Of a stretch of DNA of 53,390 bases, positions 1 to 11,039 are shown in pieces. The stretch spans positions 1-53,390 of the forward strand of contig JAUCBJ010000489.1 in assembly GCA_032718475.1 (NCBI GenBank), given 5' to 3'. Within the stretch, counting starts at the first letter, position 1, and the number at the start of each line of letters is the position of its first letter. This DNA is from Nemertoderma westbladi. Taxonomy: Eukaryota; Xenacoelomorpha; Nemertodermatida; Nemertodermatidae. Made by a program: the position numbers and the translations under genes. The notes below the pieces were generated by a model, which worked only from the letters and a program-made list of their open reading frames with translations, had not been told where the DNA came from and did no database searches.

Positions 1-500
1 TTTAACTACAATATTTTGTTTTTTGCCATCTCTCTCATATTGTCTTCTTTGTTTTTATAGGCTTGTTTGTTTTGGGCTTGTTTTGTTCACTGATCATTGT
101 GCTGTGGCTGTCCGATCCTCTGCTACTTTCCCTCAATTTGTACTGTGGTTAGTGCCGTTAACAACATAGTTTATTGTTTTGGTTAGAATGCTGCCACTGT
201 AACCTGCTCCTTTCCTTAAATTGGTAGGTAACAACAGCGTTTATTGATTCCCACATTCCCACATTTCCATCCAGCAAACCTAAAACAATAAAAAGTTGTG
301 AAATAATTGTTTAACTGTATCAAAATCTAATTACTGTAATACATTATGATAATGTACCGTATTGTATAATAATTTCAGATCAGACAGTCAGACAGTCAGA
401 TTCATAATGCAGTAATGTAGGTCTACAAAACTTCTACACATTGACCTGACTGCCTGACTGTGCCTGACACTCGCTATTGTTGCTAACACTAAATGTTCAC
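1..500. other. Non-genic, AT-rich flank with a MITE scrap
   Basis: I see no coding region. Positions about 168-260 resemble one arm of the short inverted-repeat element at 23977-24240: both carry tttattgttttgg followed by ctgtaacctgctccttt. The rest is unassigned AT-rich sequence. Confidence 0.4.
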
Positions 501-770
501 TTCTTGGTGCTCTTTTGTGGTCTTTTGCAGTCTTTTGCTGTCTTTTGCGGTCTTTTGTGCTCTTTTGCGGTAATTCGTCTTGCAGTATATCCATGCCTTC
601 TCTGTTCTTTTGTGGTCTTTTGCAGTCTTTTGCGGTCTTTTGTGGTTTTTTGCGGTCTTTTGTGGTTTTTTGCGGTCTTTTGTGGTTTTTTGCGGTCTTT
701 TGTGGTCTTTTGCGGTTTTTTGTGGTCTTTTGTGGTCTTTTGCGGTCTTTTTTGGTCTTTTGCGGTAATT
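501..770. repeat. Decamer minisatellite, consensus TCTTTTGYGG
   Basis: A 10-bp unit (tcttttgcgg / tcttttgtgg / ttttttgcgg) repeats about 6 times at 511-570 and about 16 times at 606-768. A short unique spacer separates the two blocks, and each block ends in ttttgcggtaattcgt. The unit has few stops, so several frames on both strands stay open (Cys/Phe/Leu-rich or Lys/Arg-rich). I do not regard these as genes. The 10-bp period is close to one helical turn. Confidence 0.9.
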
Positions 771-918
771 CGTAGGACCGGTAATTAAATACATCTAATA
801 AATGGGTGTTTGAAAAAGGTGGACTCAGGGACTGGACACAGAAAACATGGACAACGGACAGACCAATCAGAAACGTATTAAGCAAAGCAGTTTGTAGCAA
901 TTGGTCTGGGGTTTGACT

Positions 919-1638
919 AAATACGCCACCGACAACCACCGACACCTTTCGCATACCACCGACAACAAAAGACACAAACCGTAAACCGACAGGTAAGATC
1001 GCAAACCGACAGTATACCGACAACTTCGGCAATGTTAGTAAACTATTTCAGTACCGTACATGATTATACAATTTTTATTTCCAGTCCAAATATTTATAAC
1101 AAAGTATATTGTCCACTGTCGGCCTGTTGTCGGTGGTGTAATTAGTCATGATAATTTCTTTAAAATATAATACCGCCTTCATATATCTGTTTGAATTATT
1201 ATATTGCATAGCGTAATGGTAAAAATCGTTAGTGTTTTTCATATGTCGGTGTGTTGCTAGTATTATTAGTTTTTGTCGGTGGTAGTCAGACTATTGTCGG
1301 TGGTATATTTCTGCGGTATCAGTTCCTATACCTACTCTAACACAGTACAGTGCAATACAATTCCGAAATTTATTACTTTTACATACAGCTGCACATTGTG
1401 TGACGTAATTGGTATTTACCTAAATGACGTAAAGTAAAGTGAAGGAAGGAAACAAGAAGTAACGGAAGCTCCTTTCTCTCTTGGATGTTACCGGAAAAGA
1501 ATGGTTGCCCAACACAATCTCCCAAGGATGACCACTTCATAACTATTCAACCTTTTATGTATCCCCATAAGCCAGGCGGCATATTGTACTGTTGGATTTG
1601 TTAACATAAGACTTTGCCTTAACTGGCTTTAAAATTTG
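919..1638 (+). repeat. Left TIR of the MULE
   Basis: It begins aatacgccaccgac and matches the reverse complement of 6174-6832 and 4490-5180. CCGACA-type motifs cluster at 926-1025, 1118-1140 and 1244-1310. It ends near ctggctttaaaattt, where similarity to the right arms stops. Confidence 0.8.
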
Positions 1639-1829
1639 ACTAAATACTACACCGAAAGGAGCAAGACCTTAGAACGGAAGCTTTAGGATGCTTATTTTCC
1701 CATTCTGATAAGATATTAGAGTTACTAACATCAACATCCAGTCTAGACAAGGTACCTAGAGGAAAAAAGGAAAATTGTTACTTTATTGTCAATAATGAAA
1801 GAAATGTAGAATTAAGAAACAAAATAAAA

Positions 1830-3491
1830 AACCTAGATATGAAGATGACTGTGGAGCCTGGGACTCTGCACGCAGTTCTTCAAATTCATATTGGTATGAA
1901 CTTCACGATGACAATAACAACATAAAGAAGAGACTCTATACGAAACGAAATCTGGTACATTTTGCACAGAGGTACGGGAGGGTAAGAAAAAAAAATGATA
2001 TCGATTGACCCTCAACCAATAAGGGTCCTAAAGCTAAAGTTGGGCCGCTACTACTCCAAACTAAAAGGTGATAACCGATATCAGAAAAGAATATCTTGGG
2101 TAATAGAGGCTCCTTCTAGTTGTGCTATCAAGAGCAATATTGCCGTATGGGAATATATAGGAGAATTCCCAGGTCTTTCCGTGCTTGGAAATTCCTCTAT
2201 AACTTCCAATAATTATGTGAGGACAACAGAAAACGCATGGGATGCAATGGATAAAATAATACCTCTTGCTGCACCTAAGAAAGTGTATTCCGAACTAAGT
2301 AAAGGGGAACCAACCGATAAGTTTCCAAGAAACACAAAACAAATAAGAAACCGTAAGTACCAAAACTTACAAAGGCAACAACAAGAAGGTTCTACTGATG
2401 TTATTCATAGAAGCAACTTTTCTGATCAATTGCAAATTATTTCGTCTATGGTGCAAGATCATCCGTTTGTGCAACATGTACTGCATTCTAAGAATGAAGT
2501 GCCAACAGTGGTACTCTTTACTGATGATCAAATGCGTGATGTTAATAATTACTGTTGCACTGGTCGATGTGTCCTGGCGTTCGATAAGACATACAATTTG
2601 GGGGATTTGTATGTAACACCTTCAACATTTAAATGTATGTCTGTCATAAACACGATCACCCATTATTCTTAGGACCCACAATGGTTCATGCATCCTCCAA
2701 CTGTCACACTTACACCTTCTTCCTAAATTCAATAAAAAGCAGGCTTGGGGAAAATCTTACAAAACTTATAATTGGTTCAGATGATGAAGGTGGATTACAT
2801 AAAGCTATTAAAGATGTATTTCCGTATTCAACTATTCTACTCTGTGGTTTACACATTAGAAAGAACATCAGCAAAAAAATAACCGATATAGGATTGGATA
2901 AGCCGGCGCGTCTCAGAATTCTGGAAGCAATTTATGGAGCAAACGGTATTGTGAATTCCATCGACGATCAGGAGTATGATATGAAGGTGAATAAATTGTT
3001 GAATGAAAAACAAAGTCAAATTGCGTAAATATCTAGCAAAGAAACTAGAACTATTGGATAAGTTTGTTTGTGGACCGAAACGTGAAAATAAAGTTCCAGC
3101 GACCTGGACCAATAATATTTGCGAGTCAGCCAATCATTTACTCAAATTGGCCTTTGAATGGAAGCCGAGACCTCTTCCAGAAATGGTGCAACTTATTTAT
3201 GGTGTTGTTGAAGTTATGTACCGCGACTTTCAACGTGCGTTATTAGGCCAGGGAAATTATTCCCTCTCAAAAGAAGCTAAACGGCTAGCCATTTCCCCGG
3301 AACAATGGTCCGAGTTCAACGAAGAACAAAGACGAAAGGCCATAGAAAAACTTGCCAGTTTCAAATCTCTGCGAAGGCACCACCTTGTACATTCAACCGA
3401 TGGGAGACTAAAAACAATGTTTAAAAAGGCAGGCCGAAAACCGGGACAAGGCCGACGAAAGAAAACTCGCTCAATGAAATCTACGAAATAG
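1830..3491 (+). pseudogene. MULE-type transposase, frameshifted
   Basis: This is the decayed transposase of the surrounding element, which would act in the nucleus on the TIRs. Similarity starts near 1837 with YEDDCGAWDS, a residue pattern typical of the N-terminus of animal MULE transposases. The frame shifts in the A-run at about 1987-1995, again near 2640-2665 and again near 3000-3020, so three frames are needed. The catalytic core can be followed. The first Asp is in AFDKTYNLG (about 2577-2603), the second in GSDDEGG (about 2774-2794), a C/H pair in LCGLHIRKN (about 2850) and the Glu in NNICESANH (about 3112-3138). A basic tail (KAGRKPGQGRRKKTRS) ends at 3491. The DDE residues survive, but no intact protein can be made, so any recent movement would need a helper in trans. 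Confidence 0.8.
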
Positions 3492-3721
3492 TATCATTGT
3501 AAACTGCACGATACCTAAAGATAGATACAAAGATAGATACCGCAAAGATACAATTTTCTGTTTAGTTCCCTTCCTAACTGCATTAAAATTACTGGAATTA
3601 CATTCAATAATTGATTTATATTCTATACAGTATGTTATATTATACCGTATCGTAATTATTCATAATTATAGATTGAACCTTAAGATAGAATGGATTACTG
3701 TATTGTTTCATCCTTCCACTA

Positions 3722-3769
3722 TATGTTAAGGGGGCGTTCATAAAGTATGTTAAGGGGGCGTTCATAAAG
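3722..3769. repeat. 24-bp tandem duplication at a transposon-like terminus
   Basis: Two exact copies (3722-3745, 3746-3769) contain the string gggggcgttcataaag, followed by tatgtcacc. This resembles the ends of dispersed invertebrate DNA elements. A possible far end lies near 4100-4140 (aagtgtgtcacgcaagctcg). The family assignment is tentative. Confidence 0.5.
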
Positions 3770-4076
3770 TATGTCACCAAAATTTTCTAGATTGCATGAA
3801 TACACAGCGACAAACCGGGGACGATCTACAATCAGGGGACGTCCCCGGAATGAAAAGATATCAAAAATGGAATCTACGTACTAAAATTAATGGCTTCTGA
3901 AAATTTCAGATCATTTCGGCGATGTCCTCTGTTCCACCCAAACTTGTCAAATGCGTTTGTAAATTTGTGTTTGAGTTTTGAAAATTTCACTGACCCCAGT
4001 ATAATGCGATAGTTTTAAGTGTCCCTTTTCCATACAGTTAATATAACATTCCAAATACTCATTGTAGTATGATGTA

Positions 4077-4193
4077 CCCCCCCCCCCCCCCCCCCCTCCC
4101 TCTACCACAAAGTGTGTCACGCAAGCTCGATCTGCGCCCCTCTGTCACATTAGTAAATTTGTAATACCCCCAAACCCCCCCCCCTACCCCCAG
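4077..4193. repeat. Homopolymeric C tracts
   Basis: There is a run of about 20 C at 4077-4097 and shorter C runs at 4165-4193. These are low-complexity and prone to assembly error. No gene is seen from 3770 to 4448. Confidence 0.85.
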
Positions 4194-4489
4194 ATAAAAA
4201 TATTTTATGTCAATAATACACAATATTTATCTTGTTTTATATTTAGCTTGTCTGTTTATCTCTGTGGGTTATTGCGATGGTTTGACTAAATAAACCTCTG
4301 AGAAATTTTGACTTGCAAACTGAAAGTGAAGAAAAATAAACCGGTTTATGTAAGTAATACATAATATTTATTTTTTTCTTATAAATTTCCATTGTATTCG
4401 TACAAGCTCCCGGGAACTTTTTTCTCGATTGCGAAATACCATAATTTCCAACACGAAATCAAAAAGCTGCATTAGGAATAATTTTATTG

Positions 4490-5180
4490 TTAAAGCCAGT
4501 TCATGCAAAAGGCAAAGTTTTATGTTAACAAATCCAACAGTACAATAAGCCGCCTGGCTTATGGGGATACGGATACATAATGGGTTGAATAGTTATGAAG
4601 TGTTCATCCTTGGGGGTTAGCGTTGTTTCTTTCAGGAAACATCCAAGAGAGAAAGGTGCTTCCGTTATTTCATGTCTCACTTCCTTTACTTCACATCATG
4701 TAGGGAAATACCAATTACGTCACACAATGTGCAGCTGTATGCAAAGTAATAAAATTCGGCAGTGCGTTTATGAACGGATACCGCAGAAATATACCACTGA
4801 CAACAGTCTGACTACCACCGACAACAGTCTGACTACCACCGACAAAAACTAATAATAATAGCAACACACCGACATATGAAAAACACTAACGATTTTTACC
4901 ATTACGCTATGCAATATAATAATTTAAAACAGATAATATATGAAGGCGGTATTATATTTTAAAGAAATTATCATGACTAATTACACCACCGACAACAGGC
5001 CGACAGTGGACAATATACTTTGTTATAAATATTTGGACTGGAAATAAAAATTGTATAATCATGCATTGAAATAGTTTACTAACATTGCCGAAGTTGTCGG
5101 TATACTGTCGGTTTGCGATCTTACCTGTCGGTTTGTGTCTTTTGTTGTCGGTGGTATGTCAAATGTGTCGGTGGCGTATT
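4490..5180 (-). repeat. Internal, diverged right-end copy of the MULE TIR
   Basis: This is the reverse complement of 919-1638. It runs through to the outermost gtcggtggcgtatt, so it keeps the terminus that the 6174-6832 copy lacks. It has an extra tandem copy of the tctgactaccaccgac block near 4806-4845. With the shared inner flank (aacacgaaa...caaaaagctgcattag) it forms a direct repeat with 6149-6832. Confidence 0.8.
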
Positions 5181-6148
5181 ACTTTGAAGGCAATTTTCTC
5201 GGAATGACATTCTTTCACGCAAATTTTTTATTAATTTCGTAAGATTTTATAATATTTCGAGTTATTTACAAATTAATTAATAACCGCAGGGGGTAGCCCC
5301 CCGTAATTTATGTCTCATATTTACACAATGCAAGACAACGTAACTGACAGACTTACGGGGGTTTGTCATTGTGACATTTTTTGCATTGTATCGAATGTTT
5401 TATTTACATACGCCTTGTATGTACAAAGCAAAAACGCTGTTAGTACAAAAGACAACCCTGAAGTCAAAATATTAATGGAAAGTGAAAAATAATACGCAGA
5501 AAAATTTCCTACCACCAGAAGAAATTAGAAAGTTACGGACATTTTAAACCAACAATCTGAAGACAAAAGGTAATTTGCGTTTTACTCTGAGAAATTACTT
5601 TTTTGACTTACGGTCTTTTTACATTGCACGGCAGAATTGGTGTTATAATATCTTCACAAGGAAATAAGCTCTAAGAATGTCGGTTTGCCATTTTGTTTGT
5701 CGGTTGGTTGACTACCAAAGGCAACTTTTCACATACACCGATATAAACAAAGTAATTCAATTTTTCATAATGGCAAAATGCCACCAGCCCCTCCCCCAGA
5801 GAGACCACTATCACCACACTTAGCTTTTAATTTCTTCCGGAGTAATTTTTATATTTTAGAATTACTTACAGTGTATTATGTAGAATGAATTTAATTTAGG
5901 AAAAATATTTTTGAAGACTATCTGTCAACCAATCTTTCAATCGATCAATATATTATTCCACCAACACATCAATCAATACATCAATATATACTGTATACAG
6001 TAGGTACCTGAACTGTATAAAGAAAAAGAGTAACAAAAAAGTAAAACACATTATCTTATACAATGCTATATTGCGCCTCTGCATTCTCACGGGCTGGGCA
6101 CCGTTTTTTGTTTCGGTTGCGCAAATTCCATACATTAAATGCCAACAC
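5181..6148. other. Spacer between the two MULE right ends; no gene seen
   Basis: This is AT-rich with no reading frame I would defend. A few gtcggttt motifs at about 5678-5710 echo the MULE subterminal motif and may be the worn left end of a nested copy. Confidence 0.4.
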
Positions 6149-6832
6149 GAAAACAAAAAGCTGCATTAGCAATAAATTTTAAAGCCTGTTAAGGCAAAGT
6201 CTTATGTTAACAAATCCAACAGTACAATATGCCGCCTGGCTTATGGGGATACAGAAAAGGTTGAATAGTTATGAAGTGGTCATCCTTGGGAGATTGTGTT
6301 GCGCAACCATTCTTTTCCGGTAACATCCAAGAGAGAAAGGAGCTTCCGTTACTTCTTGTTTCCTTCCTTCACTTTACTTTACGTCATTTAGGTAAATACC
6401 AATTACGTCACACAATGTGCAGCTGTATGTAAAAGTAATAAATTTCGGAATTGTATTGCACTGTACTGTATGTTAGAGTATAGGAACTGATACCGCAGAA
6501 ATATACCACCGACAATAGTCTGACTACCACCGACAAAAACTAATAATACTAGCAACACACCGACATATGAAAAACACTAACGATTTTTACCATTACGCTA
6601 TGCAATATAATAATTCAAAACAGATAATATATGAAGGCAGTATTATATTTTAAAGAAATTATCATGACTAACCACCGACAACAGGCCGACAGTGGACAAT
6701 ATACTTTGTTATAAATATTTGGACTGGAAATAAAAATTGTATAATCATGTACTGAAATAGTTTACTAACATTGCCGAAGCTGTCGGTATACTGTCGGTTT
6801 GCGATCTTACCTGTCGGTTTGTGTCGGTTTGT
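6149..6832 (-). repeat. Right TIR of the MULE, outer end missing
   Basis: It matches the left TIR closely, for example over the 1195-1330 block against 6475-6610. The match is lost after ctgtcggtttgtgtcggtttgtg at about 6832. About 60-70 bp of terminus expected from the other two copies is absent. Confidence 0.8.
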
Positions 6833-7470
6833 GTTCGCGCTTTTAAGACCTTTGGCAGTTTAACCCGCCAAATCTATATGTCTTCTAGGTTATAAATCGA
6901 CTTTAGCCTATGACAAGTATTTGACACAAATAAATCCAACATTAGCCGAAGCCAGTCTATGCGCGACCATTCACCCGCTGGATATACCCGGGAGACTGGA
7001 TTCGGATGCTTTAATTTGATTGCGGTGCAGGCCTACCGTACTATTCGATTGATCGTTAATATAATTCCTGACAAATATCATTCACTTTCGGGAAATATTA
7101 GCAGTTCCTTTAGGACGTGGCGCTCTATCTATATAAACAGAGCTATGGCTTACACTAAACACAACGGAATGGATTATAAGTTACACATAAGGCGCATTCT
7201 TTAGGAGATGCTTTGTTACGCGGACAAGCACATACAGACTATTGCACACCGCTGCACACTGAATTGCCGATAGTCACTGATTTTAATCATATATAAAGAG
7301 AATAGCAACCGACATTTGTAGGGCCTATAAAATAGCATTCAATTCACTACAAACCACGATAATATAAGTCGCAATTGCTATATGTAGCTGGTCTCTCTAA
7401 CCTTAGTGTATCAAGAAGATCGGGGTTTCTGATCGTTTATAGTTATTCTCCAAATAACAATATGCAAACG
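6833..7470 (+). repeat. Left arm of the long inverted repeat
   Basis: This is the reverse complement of about 13128-13754. Anchor points include agacctttggcagtttaacccgcc, gggtgaatggtcgcgca (inverted), ctatataaacagag and the distal atcaagaa block. It contains only short, unconvincing reading frames. Confidence 0.75.
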
Positions 7471-7535
7471 AATGATACATTTAATAACACGAAGTGGGGC
7501 CTTCGCGCAGCACGTGACTTAATTATACTTAGTTA

Positions 7536-8627
7536 TACATTTCGCCCTCTAGCGGCAGACTGGAGGACTCCAGACCGTTTACTGCCCACCAAAGACTCAG
7601 GCCGAATTCTACTACGTATCTGCTACGTTTCAGCTTGAACGGATCATAAATAACGAGATGGGAGAAAGATTTCACTTTCAAACATTTCGCCCTCTAGCGG
7701 CAGACTGAAGAACTGCACACGGATTAGCCTTCAATTCAATTCAATTCCTTCTTTCAAAGTCACAGCTAATGGTCTAGTACATATCTGCCAAATTTCAGCA
7801 TAAATGGATTAAAAGCAAAGAAATGGGAGGACATTTAACGTTTAGACATGTGGCCCTCTAGCAGGAGACTATTGCTCTGATGGTGTCTGAAAGTCTCTCA
7901 AACGTCTCAACTTTAGCTCATATTGATACCTACAAATTTTCAACTTGGCAGCTTTAAATCCGACAAAGTTATTAGCATGTCAAAATCGTAACGACGACAA
8001 CGATTTCACTTTCAGACCTTTGGCCCTCTAGCGGCAGACTGGAAAACTGCAGATGGATTCGCCTCCTTTGAAAGTCACAGCTAATGGTCTAATACATATC
8101 TGCCAAGTTTCAGCTTAAACGGATTAAAAGCAAAGAAATGGGAGGGCATTTAATGTTTAGACATGTGGCCCTCTAGCGGGAGACCATTGCACTGATGGTG
8201 TCTGAAAGTCTCTCAAAAATCTCAACTTTTGCTCATATTGATACCTACAAATTTTCAACTTGGCAGCTTTAAATCCGACAAAGTTATTAGCATGTCAAAA
8301 TCGTAACGACGACAACGATTTCACTTTCAGACCTTTGGCCCTCTAGCGGCAGACTGGAGAACTGCAGATGGATTCGCCTCCTTTGAAAGTCACAGCTAAT
8401 GGTCTAATACATATCTGCCAAGTTTCAGCTTAAACGGATTAAAAGCAAAGAAATGGGAGGGCATTTAATGTTTAGACATGTGGCCCTCTAGCGGGAGACC
8501 ATTGCACTGATGGTGTCTGAAAGTCTCTCAAAAATCTCACCTTTTGCTCATATTGATACCTACAAATTTTCAACTTGGCAGCTTTAAATCCGACAAAGTT
8601 ATTAGCATGTCAAAATCGTAACGACGA
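7536..8627 (+). repeat. 315-bp tandem repeat with CCCTCTAGCGGC motifs
   Basis: Two and a half or more copies are present. Copies starting at 8001 and 8316 are close to identical, and 7536-8000 is a diverged earlier copy. Each unit carries two forms of the motif, ccctctagcggcagac and ccctctagcgggagac. The motif starts at 7545, 7690, 7854, 8024, 8169, 8339 and 8484, giving gaps of 145, 164, 170, 145, 170 and 145 bp. No coding potential. Confidence 0.85.
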
Positions 8628-8672
8628 CGACAACGACGACGACGACGACGACAACGACGACGACGACAACTA
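8608..8672. repeat. (ACG/AAC)n trinucleotide tract
   Basis: Runs of acgacg with aacgac interruptions close the 315-bp repeat array. Shorter versions (acgacgacaacg) occur at the same place in the earlier units, so the tract looks like expansion of the unit's end. Confidence 0.85.
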
Positions 8673-9006
8673 TTTGCATAAATTGACCCACCCACTAACA
8701 GTGTCAATTCGCTAAGGCTCCGCCAACTTCGTGGCTCGCCCCACAAACAGCAAATAGCAGTAAATAATGTGCAATACGTACCGTACCGTTATGTGTTCTT
8801 AGTGTCTCGTACCGCTGTACCGTGCCGGTAACAGTTATGTGTTCTTATAATTAAAGCCGTTCTAATGTTGGAATAATTCAGAATAGTTCCATAGCCGATG
8901 TTCATTGCATCAGGAAAACCAACACACTGAACCCTGTGAGCTGTTGCAGGTAGCTTTCAACACAAAGGAAAAGCTCTCATTGGCAGAGTTCCAGTTTCTA
9001 TAAGTT

Positions 9007-9107
9007 CCATATAAGTTTTTGAAAGGACGTAGGGCTTAAGGGGTCTTAACACCATGAGTTAAAATAAATAGACGTCCTTTCCTACGTCCTTTCAAAAACT
9101 TATATGG
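9007..9107. repeat. Perfect 27-bp inverted repeat, 47-bp spacer
   Basis: Bases 9007-9033 and 9081-9107 are exact reverse complements; the arm reads ccatataagtttttgaaagg then acgtagg. The hairpin would be stable. It resembles a tiny fold-back element. The stretch 8673-9433 otherwise holds no gene I can support. Confidence 0.85.
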
Positions 9108-9491
9108 CAACCACACCACGCCGGGCGTCATTCCGTAATATTAGAAAACTGAATATAAGTTCCATGAATGTCTGAATGCCAAACCTCCCTAGCCTTTGCA
9201 GCCCATAGCCAACACAAGGCTAAATCGCTCTGATTGGTCGATCATTGTTCTGATTGGTTAATCGAACAGAACAAAGAGGCCATACGTACAGCAAATCAGC
9301 CAACCAGCGGGCAGATTGTGCCACTAGAAGCAACAGTTTAGAGGATTTGAGCGAATGGGGGAAAACTGGATTACAAATGGAAAAGGCCAGTTATATCCCC
9401 AAAAGCTTTTACACCGCTCCCAGAAAATGGGATTTAATTATATAAAATATAAAAAATCACAGTTTCTAAAATATAAAAATACTCTAAACAG

Positions 9492-11014
9492 TTAGTCTTT
9501 CTTGCGCGGACGGCGTTTACGCAATTTCTTGAGGCTAGCAAGAGTCCTTTTCTCTTTGGGGCGAGCCACTTTACTAGGAGGGCTATAACTCCTGGGTGAA
9601 GGGTGCAATACAATTGCATCAGAAGGTTTAAGGTTACGGTCGGTGTCTCGTCCATTTCGATCTGCTTCTCCTCGAGCTGATTTTCCTCCGCTTGTAGCTG
9701 GATACGTTCATCCAAAAACTCTCGCAGAGAATAGGATCGTCCAAGTTCGATAGCTTCTTAGAGATTCTGGATTTCCCGATCGAACTGAGATATAGTTACT
9801 TTGTTTACCGCTTGGACTTGCTAGTGCAATTTACGTTTATCTGAACAAGCGTAAGTTCCTTTTCTGATCTTTGTAGAATAGCGTCTAACTCATTTGGTAC
9901 AACGCTCTCCACCACTTTGGTGACAGGTTATATCGTGTTAAGCCGGGACGATGGTAAGGGTTAAACGGCGATATTAAATGTCCGCGTCCCAATCCGGCTA
10001 GGTAGGATGGGCTAATATCTAGGAAGCCCACAACCGGGGTGCCACCGACTAATCGTTCAGGTAACACTAGATCTTTGAGTAGTGAGTACAGCTTGGGAGG
10101 ATCCGTCATACTAATAGGATCAAGAGTCTAAGGTCTCACTAGGGAATGAGGAGATCTGATCGAGTATTCCGAAACTCTGATCATTGGTTTATTTAAGGAT
10201 CGTCTGAGTCGAACGAGCGTAGGTGATACATCGAACAAGTTTCGCTCGAAACTCCCGTAAATATAGCGAGTAAAACCGTGTTTAAAGCAACGTCTCCGCG
10301 GATGTTTATGTCTTTCCATTTGTTGGTTGGGTCTTGGGCATTCATCGCAATAATACCAAAAATGCACGTCTTGTAGGGGAAACGCGAGTGATCTTTCTCC
10401 AGCTTACAATATTCCTCCATCCGTTCGAAGCTATCCGGTACAACAGGTAGCGGTCGATCGGCGGTTAGACACATCACAGTGGAATAGAGCCGTTTGAGTT
10501 CTACCATGAGGTCATGATGTATACCTTGAAGATATCGAGTTTCTAGATTCTGTTGACTGGTAATATTGAGGTGTGTTTCTCTCAAGAATTCCAGATATTC
10601 GTTGAAATCGCTGCGTTTGTCCGGTTCTTCAACATCTCCACTTTCGAGTAGGTTTCAAATAGAATTTTCGTGTTCGAGTCTCAGTTTATCGTTCCGCTTC
10701 CGCTGGGTATGATATTTAAATAAAACCATTTCCCTTTCGGTGTCTATATTGTTAGTATCGTGTAGGTCGATAGGATGACCAGTAGTTAAGAAGCCCATAT
10801 ACATACCATTACGATGCGTATAGCGAGCGGTGAATTTTCTATAGTCCAACTCACGCGTATGTTGCTCCTGGGACATTGGCGGTTCGATATAACGACCATC
10901 GTCCTCCGTAGTAGTTGGACCAGCGTCGCCGCGTATCAAGCTATCAACAAACGCTTGTAAAGGTAGAGTATATCGCTCCCTGATACCAAGATCATCTTCT
11001 ATCAACTCAGCCAT
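9492..11014 (-). pseudogene. Unrecognised gene, broken by stops and frameshifts
   Basis: From an ATG at 11014 an open frame runs to an in-frame TGA at 10655-10657. It continues in the same frame (LLESGDVEEP...) to about 10290. There the likely frame changes, continues through a TAG at 10128-10130 and ends at 9885. A further segment (9434-9715, glutamate/glutamine-rich, EENQLEEKQIEMDE) changes frame into a strongly basic tail (LKKLRKRRPRKKD) that stops at 9492. Reassembled, this suggests one protein of roughly 450-500 aa with an acidic N-terminus, helical middle (TQRKRNDKLRLEHE) and basic C-terminus, as in a nucleic-acid-binding or gag-like protein. I recognise no family. It lies inside the long inverted repeat, so it is probably the cargo of that element. 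The two stops in otherwise continuous frame could also be recoded, but decay is simpler. Confidence 0.5.
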
Positions 11015-11039
11015 ATCTGCTATATGAGTTTATTAATAT

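Larger units (their letters stand above)
919..6832 (+). mobile_element. MULE DNA transposon with long TIRs and two right ends
   Basis: The left TIR (919-1638) returns as its reverse complement at 6174-6832 almost without change, and again with more divergence at 4490-5180. The arms are dense in CCGACA / ACCACCGAC motifs, a likely transposase-binding subterminal array. A broken MULE-type transposase lies between them. Long TIRs plus this transposase family define Mutator-like elements. The near-identity of the outer pair implies recent movement or gene conversion although the coding region is dead. The outer end of the 6174-6832 arm is cut off at about 6832, where a different inverted repeat begins. 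I found no clean target-site duplication. Confidence 0.75.

Noticed and set aside
477-788. Plus-strand Cys/Phe-rich frames
   Set aside because: They are translations of the 10-bp repeat, open in more than one frame.
388-1032. Minus-strand 214-codon frame
   Set aside because: It runs through the decamer minisatellite and the MULE TIR, begins without an ATG, and its Lys/Arg repeats simply translate the satellite.
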